Of a stretch of DNA of 13,214 bases, positions 6,802 to 13,214 are shown piece by piece. Under the pieces are notes generated by a model that was not told the origin of the DNA, made no database searches, and worked only from the letters and a program-made list of their open reading frames with translations. Both the position numbers and the translations under genes were made by a program. The stretch is from JBFJKD01 sp038106145. GTDB lineage: Bacteria > Pseudomonadota > Gammaproteobacteria > Pseudomonadales > Porticoccaceae. The stretch covers positions 1-13,214 of the forward strand of contig JAYODD010000034.1 of the NCBI GenBank assembly GCA_038106145.1, given 5' to 3'. Position 1 is the stretch's first letter, and each line of letters opens with the position of its first letter.

Positions 6802-7986
6802 ATGTCGAGTGTTTTACAGGGTATTCGCGTGCTGGATTTTGGGCGCTATGTGGCGGGACCCCACTGCGCCGCGTTATTGGCGGATTTCGGTGCGGAGGTG
6901 ATTCGCATCGAGAAGGTCGATGGCAGCGAGGACCGATTTTTATCCCCCCTGTCGCCGTCCGGTCACGGCGCAAATTTTGTGCAGAACAGTCGCAACAAAC
7001 TGGGCTTGACACTTAACCCGAATAAGCCAGAAGGGCGAGAAATCGTCCGGCGCCTGATCCAAACGGCGGACGTTGTAGTGGTCAATATGCCACTCAGCGC
7101 CCTTAAAGCGATGGCACTGGATTACGATAGTCTGGTTGCCATCAAGCCGGATATTATTCTCACTACCTGTTCGGCCTTTGGATCCCGGGGATCCTACGCG
7201 GACAAGTTGGGGTTTGACGGCATTGGACAGGCCATGTCAGGCAATATGCATATGTCGGGATATCCGGACGAGCCTATGAAGTCCTACGGCCCCTATGTGG
7301 ATGTGAGTACCGGCATACTGTGCGCGCTGGGCACGGTGCTGGCCCTGTACGAACGCCTGAGCAGTGGCAAGGGCCAGATTGTCGAAGGTTCGCTGGTGAC
7401 GACGGCGCTGAATGTCACGAACGCAAATTTGATGGAACAGGCCGTATTACAGCTGAACCGGGTTGCAACGGGCAATCGGGGGCAGAGCGGCGCACCGGCG
7501 GACGCCTTTAAAACCCTGAATGGCTGGATTATGGTGCAAAATCTGGGCAATCCGTTATTCCAGCGCTGGGTCGAGCTGATGGGTGAGCCCCAGTGGCTGG
7601 ACGACCCCCGTTTCAAGGATGACAAATGCCGTGGGGATAACGGTGAGGTGATCAGCGAACGCATGGCCAGATGGTGTGCGGACAAAACCACGCAGCAGGC
7701 GCTGGATACCCTCGAACGGGCGGGTATTCCCGCAGGCGAAATTCTCTCGCCCCAGCAATGTCTGGACCATCCACATATGCAGCAGGCTGAACTGTTTACC
7801 CAAGTGCAGATCGACGGCATCGATAAACCTGTCCCTTTTCTTGCTACCCCGATCAGCTTGTCCCGCACCCCTGGCGCGTTGCATTCGCCCCCGCCGAGTT
7901 TGGGGGAGCACACCGATAAAATTCTTGCATCCCTGGGTTACGGGCCTGAGGAAATCGCGACACTGCGCAGTGGCAGGGTGGTTTAA
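6802..7986 (+). CDS. Class III CoA-transferase (CaiB/BaiF family)
   Basis: Family III CoA-transferases move CoA between carboxylic acids, or act as racemases in the AMACR branch, in the cytoplasm. The 394-residue protein has standard length and the family order. The N-terminus is GIRVLDFGRYVAGPHCAALL (about 7-26), followed by GAEVIRIEKVDG and a NKLGLTLN strand. Then comes the segment YVDVSTGILCALGTVLALYE, whose Asp167 matches the catalytic aspartate, and the GKGQIVEGSL turn. The C-terminal region ends with PPPSLGEHTDKIL, also typical. The substrate cannot be told from sequence. ATG 6802 follows GGGGTGA (6792-6798). It is 44 bases behind phhB and may share its transcript, although no metabolic link is evident. 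It is convergent with the patatin-like gene across 72 bases; no strong terminator is visible there. Confidence 0.92.
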   Translation: MSSVLQGIRVLDFGRYVAGPHCAALLADFGAEVIRIEKVDGSEDRFLSPLSPSGHGANFVQNSRNKLGLTLNPNKPEGREIVRRLIQTADVVVVNMPLSALKAMALDYDSLVAIKPDIILTTCSAFGSRGSYADKLGFDGIGQAMSGNMHMSGYPDEPMKSYGPYVDVSTGILCALGTVLALYERLSSGKGQIVEGSLVTTALNVTNANLMEQAVLQLNRVATGNRGQSGAPADAFKTLNGWIMVQNLGNPLFQRWVELMGEPQWLDDPRFKDDKCRGDNGEVISERMARWCADKTTQQALDTLERAGIPAGEILSPQQCLDHPHMQQAELFTQVQIDGIDKPVPFLATPISLSRTPGALHSPPPSLGEHTDKILASLGYGPEEIATLRSGRVV

Positions 7987-8058
7987 GGCCGACTTTCCAC
8001 GTCGGGTGGGCCAAGGGTGTTTAATGGTCTTAACCGCGATTGTGGGCCGCAACTCAAC

Positions 8059-9222
8059 TCAGCGTTGCGCCGCAATATCCTCGGCCCCGTTACTGAGGGC
8101 AAAAAAACTGAGAATTTCATCGGATTGTTGTAACGCGTCCCCATAGCCCAGCTTAATCAGCTCGTTACAGAAGCCGGGTTCGAATAACAGCAGGCTGGTG
8201 GCGCTCGAACCGCCGCCCTCGGCGGTGCCGCCAGTGGCGCGCAAAAAGAGTTTCAGGCTGGTTGGCAACTCGTCAAAATGCGCATCGGCGATTTCGTTAA
8301 TCGCAACTGATGGAGAGATACAAAGATAGTCGATGGGTTTGGGAATATTGTCGTCGCTGCCGTTATTCAGTTGTTTTTCCTGCAGTAAGCGGGTTACTCG
8401 ATTAACGGTTTGCAGCGTCTCGAGATCACTTTCGATGGAGTCGATAAATGCGCTGTTCAGCATATGGGCAATCATTTGGGCAACCGAAGGGGAGTGCTGT
8501 TGCGGCTGGGTCACTGGCCGCCCCCGTTGGTTGTCACTGACGCCGACAATAAAAACCCGGCTGGCCCCCAGGTGTAGCGCGGGGCTGATGGGTTTCAACT
8601 GCCGCATCGCGCCATCGCCATAATAATCGTTGCCGATTTTTGTGGCGGGAAAGATAGTGGGAATCGAGGTGGATGCTATCAAGTGGTCGATGGTCAGGCC
8701 GGTGCGCAGGCCAACGCGTCTGGTGCGTTGCCAGTTATCGTGGCGCCCCTGGAAGAAATTCACGGACAGGCCGTTGGTATAGTTCATGGCGGTTATATTA
8801 ATTGCGTCGAGTTCGCCGCTGGTGAGCGCTTCGTCGATATGGCGAAAGCGGATCACGGAAGTCAGCAGTTCTCGCAACGGGGTGTTGTCCAGCAACGCTA
8901 CGGGAGCGCCAAAACCGGACCCCCGATTGAATAGTGATAATCCCAGACGCAGGGTATTTTTACACACGCCCCACAGATCGGTGCGATAAATATCCTCTGC
9001 TTTCAACGCGCGCCAGATGGTTTCCAGTTTGCGCACGCGCAGGCGAAAACGTCCGGCGCTACTGGCGATTGCCAGGGCGTTAATGGCGCCAGCGGATGTT
9101 CCACAGATGATTGGAAAGGGGTTGTGGGTTTGCTTTGGCAGTAGTTCTGCCACGGCTTTGAGAACCCCAATCTGGTAGGCGGCACGTGCGCCGCCACCGG
9201 ATAATATCAGTGCAGTGGTCAT
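8059..9222 (-). CDS. Patatin-like phospholipase family protein
   Basis: Patatin-like hydrolases cleave acyl chains from phospholipids or other lipids with a Ser-Asp dyad. In this 387-residue protein the oxyanion loop is SGGGARAAYQ (8-17), where the usual GGGxRG has Ala in place of the last Gly, a variant common in this bacterial branch. The nucleophile is Ser43 in GTSAG and the partner is Asp203 in GDGAMRQ. The patatin core covers about 4-215. The remaining 170 residues form a C-terminal extension with no motif I recognise. There is no signal peptide or transmembrane helix, so a cytoplasmic or membrane-surface location is expected. ATG 9222 lacks a strong ribosome binding site (AGGA lies 14 bases upstream). 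It lies 42 bases downstream of the flavodoxin-family gene on the same strand, so the two are probably co-transcribed. Confidence 0.92.
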   Translation of the reverse strand: MTTALILSGGGARAAYQIGVLKAVAELLPKQTHNPFPIICGTSAGAINALAIASSAGRFRLRVRKLETIWRALKAEDIYRTDLWGVCKNTLRLGLSLFNRGSGFGAPVALLDNTPLRELLTSVIRFRHIDEALTSGELDAINITAMNYTNGLSVNFFQGRHDNWQRTRRVGLRTGLTIDHLIASTSIPTIFPATKIGNDYYGDGAMRQLKPISPALHLGASRVFIVGVSDNQRGRPVTQPQQHSPSVAQMIAHMLNSAFIDSIESDLETLQTVNRVTRLLQEKQLNNGSDDNIPKPIDYLCISPSVAINEIADAHFDELPTSLKLFLRATGGTAEGGGSSATSLLLFEPGFCNELIKLGYGDALQQSDEILSFFALSNGAEDIAAQR

Positions 9223-9264
9223 GGGAGTTATCTGGTTCCTTGACGGTGGTCGCTTTCGCGGAGG

Positions 9265-9711
9265 TTAATAAATACCCAGTGCCATACCTGCGGCCATGGT
9301 CAGCCCCAGTTCTTCGCAACGGGTTAATTCTTGTTGTGCAAGCGCGCCGACGACAACAACCGGTTCCACCACCTTGCGCAGCGGATAGCCCAACGCGATA
9401 CGTTCCACTTCCCGCACCGCGCCGCTACCGTCGTTACTGGCCCCGACGAACAGCCCGTAGGGTAAATTCAGGTGATGAGGTTCGGCCGGGTAAAAGGTGC
9501 GATCAAAAAAATCTTTTAAAGCGCCACTCATGTAACCAAAATTTTCTGGCGTGCCAAACAGCAGACCGTCGGCCCACAATAGATCAGCGTCGAAGGCATT
9601 CTTCATCACCGCCTCAACGTCCTGCTCCTGGTGAGCGCCGCGCAGGACAGCCTGCGCCATCTGCGCTGTTTTGCCCCCCTGGCTGTGATAGATTATCATC
9701 AGACGTTTCAT
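9265..9711 (-). CDS. Flavodoxin-family / NAD(P)H-dependent FMN oxidoreductase-like protein
   Basis: This 148-residue single-domain protein has the flavodoxin fold and probably binds FMN for electron transfer or reduction in the cytoplasm. After the first strand (KRLMIIYHS) comes the phosphate loop SQGGKTAQMA, a variant of the usual S/T-x-T-G-x-T. GLLFGTPENFGYMSGALKDFFDRTF (about 49-73, WrbA-like) forms the flavin-side loop, followed by the strand LPYGLFVGASNDGSGA and a C-terminal helix (about 130-145). Close relatives are small uncharacterised proteins of Pseudomonas-like bacteria; the redox partner is unknown. It is the first gene of a two-gene minus-strand unit with the patatin-like gene and is divergent from comEC, sharing a 97-base intergenic region. 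ATG 9711 has no strong ribosome binding site. Confidence 0.88.
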   Translation of the reverse strand: MKRLMIIYHSQGGKTAQMAQAVLRGAHQEQDVEAVMKNAFDADLLWADGLLFGTPENFGYMSGALKDFFDRTFYPAEPHHLNLPYGLFVGASNDGSGAVREVERIALGYPLRKVVEPVVVVGALAQQELTRCEELGLTMAAGMALGIY

Positions 9712-9714
9712 GAT

Positions 9715-9760
9715 CTTAGGCTAAGGAATTTAGCGGCCAAAAGCAAAGACTGCCGCTAAA
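9715..9760. promoter_or_regulatory. Palindromes in the flavodoxin/comEC divergent promoter region
   Basis: The 97-base gap between the two divergent genes holds a perfect 9-base inverted repeat, TTTAGCGGC (9729-9737) and GCCGCTAAA (9752-9760), separated by 14 bases. Beside it is a smaller palindrome, CTTAG-G-CTAAG (9715-9725). The centre-to-centre distance of the long arms is 23 bases, about two helical turns, which would suit a dimeric regulator. No T-run follows on either strand, so terminator function is unlikely. The regulator is unknown. Confidence 0.4.
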
Positions 9761-9808
9761 ATTTGCGAATCCCAATGTTATCGCGATCAACACGGATGTT
9801 GAATAACG

Positions 9809-12082
9809 ATGCCTCTCCTGTTGTTTTCCTGCGGCGTACTGTCTTCAGCGTTCTGGCCGGTGTTGCCGGAAACTTCACTGCTGGTGGCGCTGCTGGTGGC
9901 AACACTTCCACTGAGTATTTTTCCGCGACTCAGACCGATCCCCTGCGCGCTGCTGGGTGTAATGTGGGCCAGTATCTGGGGGCACTGGTCGTTACACCAT
10001 CGCTTGCCCATTGAACTGGATAAGACCGACTATCTGGTAACTGGTACTGTGCGGGATCTGCCGCGCATGGATCCGCTGCTTAGCAATTTCTATCTGGATA
10101 TTCATACGTTGCAGGCCCTGGCGCCGGGCGGGCCCACGCCAGCCCTGCGTCGTTTGCGGCTTGGCTGGTACCAGAGTCCGCGACTGGAGCCCGGCCAGAT
10201 TTGGCAGTTGCGGGTACGTTTACGGACCCCGCGGGGCCTGAGTAATCCGGGAGGCTTTGATTATTCGGGCTGGCTGTTGTCAGAGGCTGTGTCGGCTACG
10301 GGCTATGTCCGTCCCGCCGTCACAAACAGGCTACTGCAGGCGGATAACGGGTTGTCGATCGGGCGGTTGCGTTTTCACCTGCGGGAATCCTGCGGGCAAC
10401 TGGCGCTGAGTGACCGCGTCAGGGGATTTATCGCGGCGTTGACGATTGGGGACAAGCAGTATATTCCTGCGCCAGTGTGGCGCACCCTGCAAATCACCGG
10501 AACTCTTCATCTGATGGTGGTTTCCGGTTTGCATATCGGCATGCTGGCCGGGTGTGGCTGGTTGCTCGGCATCGGTGCCGGAAGGCTGCTTGCCACGGCG
10601 GGGGCGACGCTGCCAGCTCCCCAAATCGGCGCTGGCCTGTCCCTGGTTGTAGCGGCCGCCTACAGTCTGCTGGCTGGCTTTTCATTACCCACCCAGAGAG
10701 CGGTAATTATGCTCGCGGTTTTTCTGGTGGCTCCTCTGTTGCGACGCAAAATCGCGCCGGGCGCGGGATTATTATGGTCTTTGGCTATAGTGAGTAGCCT
10801 CGATCCCCTGGCGGCCCTGAGCCCGGGTTTCTGGCTATCTTTCACGGCGGTGGTTGGACTGGTTGCCTATTTTAAACCGCGACCGCGCCTTACCCGGTGG
10901 CGCCGCGTGTTGTTGGCTCAGGGCGTGGTGTTTTTTTCCCTGGCCGGATGGCTGCTGCTTTATCAGGGCGAAATTAATTTTATGGCGCCGCTGATAAATT
11001 TGTTGGCCATTCCGTGGATAAGTATCGCGGTGGTGCCATTGTGCTTGCTGGGGGGCATACTGCTGCCGTTTCACGAGGCTGCGGCCGAGGCTTGCTGGAT
11101 GCTGGCCGGATATCAATTGGAGTGGTTCGCACTGGGGCTGGATTGGGTTGCCCAGTTGGCCGATATTGCACGATTTAGCGCTACGGGTGGCGCAAGATGG
11201 GCTGCCCTGGCATCTTTTGTGTTTGCGAGCATATTGTTGCTATTACCCAGGGGGCTCGGATGGCACCCCCCCGGCTGGGTGTTAGTGATGGCCCTATACT
11301 GGTCAATACCGCCAACGCGGCCAGCGCTGGCGGTGACAGTACTGGATGTGGGGCAGGGCCTGGCGGTCGTTGTAGAAACGCCGGAACAGGTGCTGGTGTA
11401 CGACACCGGACCCAAGTTTAGCGAGCGTTTTGACGCCGGAAGTGGAGTTGTCGCGCCCTTCCTGCGCCACCGTGGTGTTCGAGGCATTGATTTGTTGGTC
11501 ATTAGCCACAATGACGGCGATCACGCTGGCGGCGCCGCTGGCTTGTTGCGCCATTACCGGCCGTTACAAACCATTGCATCCAGCGGCTCGTCTGCGTTAA
11601 ACACGACGCAAACCTGCATTGCCGGTCAGCGCTGGGCGTGGAGGGGAGTGGATATCGAAATATTGCACCCCGGATTGATGCCCGAAAAAAATGATAACAA
11701 TCAGTCTTGCATTCTGCTGCTTCGCTATCGCACTGTGAGCGTTCTGTTGACTGGCGATATGGAGGCCGCAGTGGAATCGACATTGCTGGAAAGGGGAGCG
11801 TGGCCCACGGATGTCACTTTGCTGGTAGCGCCCCATCACGGCAGCAAAACCTCGTCGAGTCCGGGTTTTGTGAGAACGGTACGCCCGCGCCATGTGGTGT
11901 TTTCCGCCGGCTATCGCCATCATTTTGGCCACCCCCATGGGAGTGTCGTGGCGAGATACCGGCAGTCCGGCGCCCAGCTCTGGTCCACCGCGGAATCAGG
12001 TGCCCTGCGTTTTGTGTGGGATACCGATCTGGCGCTGGAGGTGCGAGAACAACGTGATGTGGTGCAAAGGTATTGGCACTGA
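9809..12082 (+). CDS. comEC: DNA internalization competence protein ComEC/Rec2
   Basis: ComEC is the inner-membrane channel through which single-stranded DNA enters during natural transformation. The 757-residue protein has the expected three parts. First is an N-terminal membrane and soluble region (about 1-190, DUF4131-like, with LVTGTVRDLP and GQIWQLRVRLRTP). Next is the multi-helix competence domain (about 205-490, with LTIGDKQYIP, LHLMVVSGLHIGMLAG and PTQRAVIML). Last is a C-terminal metallo-beta-lactamase-like domain from about 510 (TVLDVGQGLAVVVETP), with HNDGDH at 567-572, Asp650 in LTGDME and His676-His677 in APHHGS. These metal ligands are intact, consistent with the proposed nuclease role in degrading the non-transported strand. 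ATG 9809 lacks a clear ribosome binding site, but the hydrophobic N-terminus fits. The exbB and exbD genes follow, as in Pseudomonas. Confidence 0.95.
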   Translation: MPLLLFSCGVLSSAFWPVLPETSLLVALLVATLPLSIFPRLRPIPCALLGVMWASIWGHWSLHHRLPIELDKTDYLVTGTVRDLPRMDPLLSNFYLDIHTLQALAPGGPTPALRRLRLGWYQSPRLEPGQIWQLRVRLRTPRGLSNPGGFDYSGWLLSEAVSATGYVRPAVTNRLLQADNGLSIGRLRFHLRESCGQLALSDRVRGFIAALTIGDKQYIPAPVWRTLQITGTLHLMVVSGLHIGMLAGCGWLLGIGAGRLLATAGATLPAPQIGAGLSLVVAAAYSLLAGFSLPTQRAVIMLAVFLVAPLLRRKIAPGAGLLWSLAIVSSLDPLAALSPGFWLSFTAVVGLVAYFKPRPRLTRWRRVLLAQGVVFFSLAGWLLLYQGEINFMAPLINLLAIPWISIAVVPLCLLGGILLPFHEAAAEACWMLAGYQLEWFALGLDWVAQLADIARFSATGGARWAALASFVFASILLLLPRGLGWHPPGWVLVMALYWSIPPTRPALAVTVLDVGQGLAVVVETPEQVLVYDTGPKFSERFDAGSGVVAPFLRHRGVRGIDLLVISHNDGDHAGGAAGLLRHYRPLQTIASSGSSALNTTQTCIAGQRWAWRGVDIEILHPGLMPEKNDNNQSCILLLRYRTVSVLLTGDMEAAVESTLLERGAWPTDVTLLVAPHHGSKTSSSPGFVRTVRPRHVVFSAGYRHHFGHPHGSVVARYRQSGAQLWSTAESGALRFVWDTDLALEVREQRDVVQRYWH

Positions 12083-12105
12083 CCAGCCGTTACGGCGAGT
12101 GCAAG

Positions 12106-12134
12106 TCGATGATTGTGGTAAAGTGGCGCATAAT
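12106..12134 (+). promoter_or_regulatory. Weak sigma-70 promoter candidate upstream of exbB
   Basis: CATAAT at 12129-12134 matches the -10 consensus at 5 of 6 positions. TCGATG at 12106-12111, 17 bases upstream, matches the -35 element at only 3 of 6. The pair sits in the 75-base gap between comEC and exbB, which would let the exbBD pair be expressed without comEC. This rests on motif resemblance only. Confidence 0.25.
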
Positions 12135-12157
12135 TTTTTACGCAACAAGGGGCGAGC

Positions 12158-12793
12158 GTGTACGAATTACTGATTAGTGGTGGTTGGCTGATGCTGCCGT
12201 TAATGCTGTGCTCGGTGGCTGTGTTGGGTATTGTGATTGAGCGCTATCTGGCATTGCGTCCAGCTAAGGTGGTTCCAGATAATCTTCTGGGGCAGGTTTG
12301 GCACTGGCTGAAAAATCATCAGTTGGATCGGGAAAAGCTTCTCGAGCTGCGCAGTTCTTCGCCGCTTGGCATTATTCTCGCCGCTGGACTGAGTAACTCG
12401 GGCCACGGCCGCGATGTGATGAAGGATAGCATTGAAGAAGCCGCAGCGCAGGTGGTACACCAGTTGGAGCGATATCTCGCGATTTTGGGTACCATTGCCG
12501 CAGTCGCGCCGTTGATCGGCCTGCTCGGTACGGTGTTCGGTATGATCAAGGTGTTTACCGCCATTATGCTGGAGGGATCCGGTAATGCCGGTGTGTTGGC
12601 CGGGGGTATTTCCGTGGCGTTAATAACTACAGCCGCGGGACTTTCCGTGGGCATTCCCGCATTGATCGCCCATCGTTTTTTTGAGCGGCGCATCGATACG
12701 TTGGTGGTGGACATGCAGGATCAGGCTGTCAAACTGGTCGATGCACTGCACGGCGATCGCCTGTTGCAACCGGAGGAGGCGGCGAAGCAGTGA
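12158..12793 (+). CDS. exbB: ExbB/TolQ-family proton-channel protein (MotA/TolQ/ExbB)
   Basis: ExbB-type proteins form an inner-membrane pentamer that, with ExbD, turns proton flow into mechanical work on a periplasm-spanning partner such as TonB. The 211-residue protein has three membrane segments (about 9-30, 108-134 and 148-176). The conserved block APLIGLLGTVFGMIKVF (117-133) and GGISVALITTAAGLSVGIPA carry the pore-lining threonines (Thr125 and Thr157/158). The start is GTG 12158 with AAGG at 12147-12150; the next gene starts inside its stop codon. No tonB gene is present in the window. In Pseudomonas this exbBD pair sits between comEC and lpxK, so its partner may not be TonB. Whether it acts in TonB-type import or envelope work cannot be decided here. 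Confidence 0.92.
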   Translation: MYELLISGGWLMLPLMLCSVAVLGIVIERYLALRPAKVVPDNLLGQVWHWLKNHQLDREKLLELRSSSPLGIILAAGLSNSGHGRDVMKDSIEEAAAQVVHQLERYLAILGTIAAVAPLIGLLGTVFGMIKVFTAIMLEGSGNAGVLAGGISVALITTAAGLSVGIPALIAHRFFERRIDTLVVDMQDQAVKLVDALHGDRLLQPEEAAKQ

Positions 12794-13212
12794 AATTTCG
12801 CCGCCGCTCGGTGCTCGACAACAGTATCAATGTGACGCCGTTGATTGATGTGGTGTTCCTGTTGCTCATTTTTTTTATGGTATCCACCACCTTTACCAAG
12901 GAAACCCATCTGGTGATTGATTTGCCAGAGGCCACCGGTAAACCCGCTGAAGCTCTGCCAGATAATATTGAAATACTCGTCGCCAACGACGGCAGTTATT
13001 CTGTAAATGGCGTGGCGCTGGTTAATCGTCAGGCGGAAACACTGGTCAGCGCTCTGCGTCAGCTGGGGGATGTCGATAAAAGCATCCCGCTGGTGATCGC
13101 GGCGGATGCGGAAAGCAGCCATCAGGCGGTTGTCACCGCAATGGACGCGGCCGGGCAGGCCGGATTTGTTCATCTGAGTATTACCACCCAGTTACCCCAA
13201 CCCAACAATTGA
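12790..13212 (+). CDS. exbD: ExbD/TolR-family biopolymer transport protein
   Basis: ExbD is the dimeric partner in the ExbB pore. At 140 residues it has the standard layout: a short basic cytoplasmic N-terminus (KFRRRSVLDNS), one transmembrane helix (about 18-37) and a periplasmic domain (about 45-135). Asp20 in NVTPLIDVVFLLLIFF is the conserved protonated aspartate. The LVIAADAESSHQAVVTAMDAAGQAG region matches the family's C-terminal fold. Translation starts at GTG 12790, within the exbB stop (GTGA overlap), so the two are translationally coupled. The stop TGA at 13210-13212 falls 2 bases before the window end, so the gene is complete. Confidence 0.94.
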   Translation: MKFRRRSVLDNSINVTPLIDVVFLLLIFFMVSTTFTKETHLVIDLPEATGKPAEALPDNIEILVANDGSYSVNGVALVNRQAETLVSALRQLGDVDKSIPLVIAADAESSHQAVVTAMDAAGQAGFVHLSITTQLPQPNN

Positions 13213-13214
13213 TT

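Noticed and set aside
7987..8058. Terminator between the convergent CoA-transferase and patatin genes
   Set aside because: A 5-base stem (CCGAC 7989-7993, GTCGG 8001-8005) exists but has no T-run on either strand, so I cannot call it a rho-independent terminator.
9186..9713. A 175-codon plus-strand reading frame
   Set aside because: It runs antisense to the convincing flavodoxin-family gene, is rich in Pro, Arg and Ser, and resembles no family. The same reasoning removes other antisense frames such as 860-1309 and 7293-7913.
11507..11524. ComEC metal-binding motif HNDGDH as a degenerate site
   Set aside because: ComEC proteins usually have HxDxDH rather than the HxHxDH of true beta-lactamases, so the site is normal for this family.

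Overview
This window looks like chromosomal core sequence from a Gram-negative gammaproteobacterium, probably a marine or other salt-adapted one. The evidence is a Vibrio-type sodium-driven flagellar stator (PomA/PomB), a comEC-exbB-exbD cluster like that of Pseudomonas and relatives, TrhO, a YlqF/RbgA GTPase and a PhhB-type pterin dehydratase. GC content is moderately high by eye. I cannot fix the genus. The assembly has visible flaws: a 58-base poly-C start and a 10-N gap near the end of pomB.

Layout, left to right. (1) 1-58 is poly-C, most likely an artefact. (2) 111-2563 is a motility block on the + strand: a near-consensus sigma-28 (FliA) promoter, then pomA, pomB and a PilZ-domain gene whose start overlaps the inferred end of pomB. 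The layout suggests a stator co-expressed with a c-di-GMP-responsive (or formerly responsive) partner. (3) 2737-4664 carries a double-hotdog acyl-CoA thioesterase-like gene and trhO, a tRNA U34 hydroxylase. (4) 4688-5210 (minus) is the wreck of an acyl-CoA dehydrogenase gene: its N- and C-terminal pieces are joined out of frame with the middle missing. (5) 5391-6284 (minus) is a circularly permuted ribosome-assembly GTPase. It is divergent from phhB and a class III CoA-transferase (6455-7986, +). (6) 8059-9711 (minus) is a two-gene unit: a flavodoxin-family protein followed by a patatin-like phospholipase. (7) 9809-13212 (+) is comEC, the DNA-uptake channel, followed by exbB and exbD, which form a proton-driven energising complex of the inner membrane. 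In Pseudomonas this order continues into lpxK.

Most of the window is ordinary housekeeping and lipid-metabolism sequence with short intergenic gaps. I see no RNA genes, CRISPR arrays, insertion sequences or phage genes. The points most worth a second look are the FliA-promoter/PomAB/PilZ module, with its stem-loop and altered PilZ motif, and the decayed acyl-CoA dehydrogenase. I do not see convincing evidence of a wholly undescribed system.
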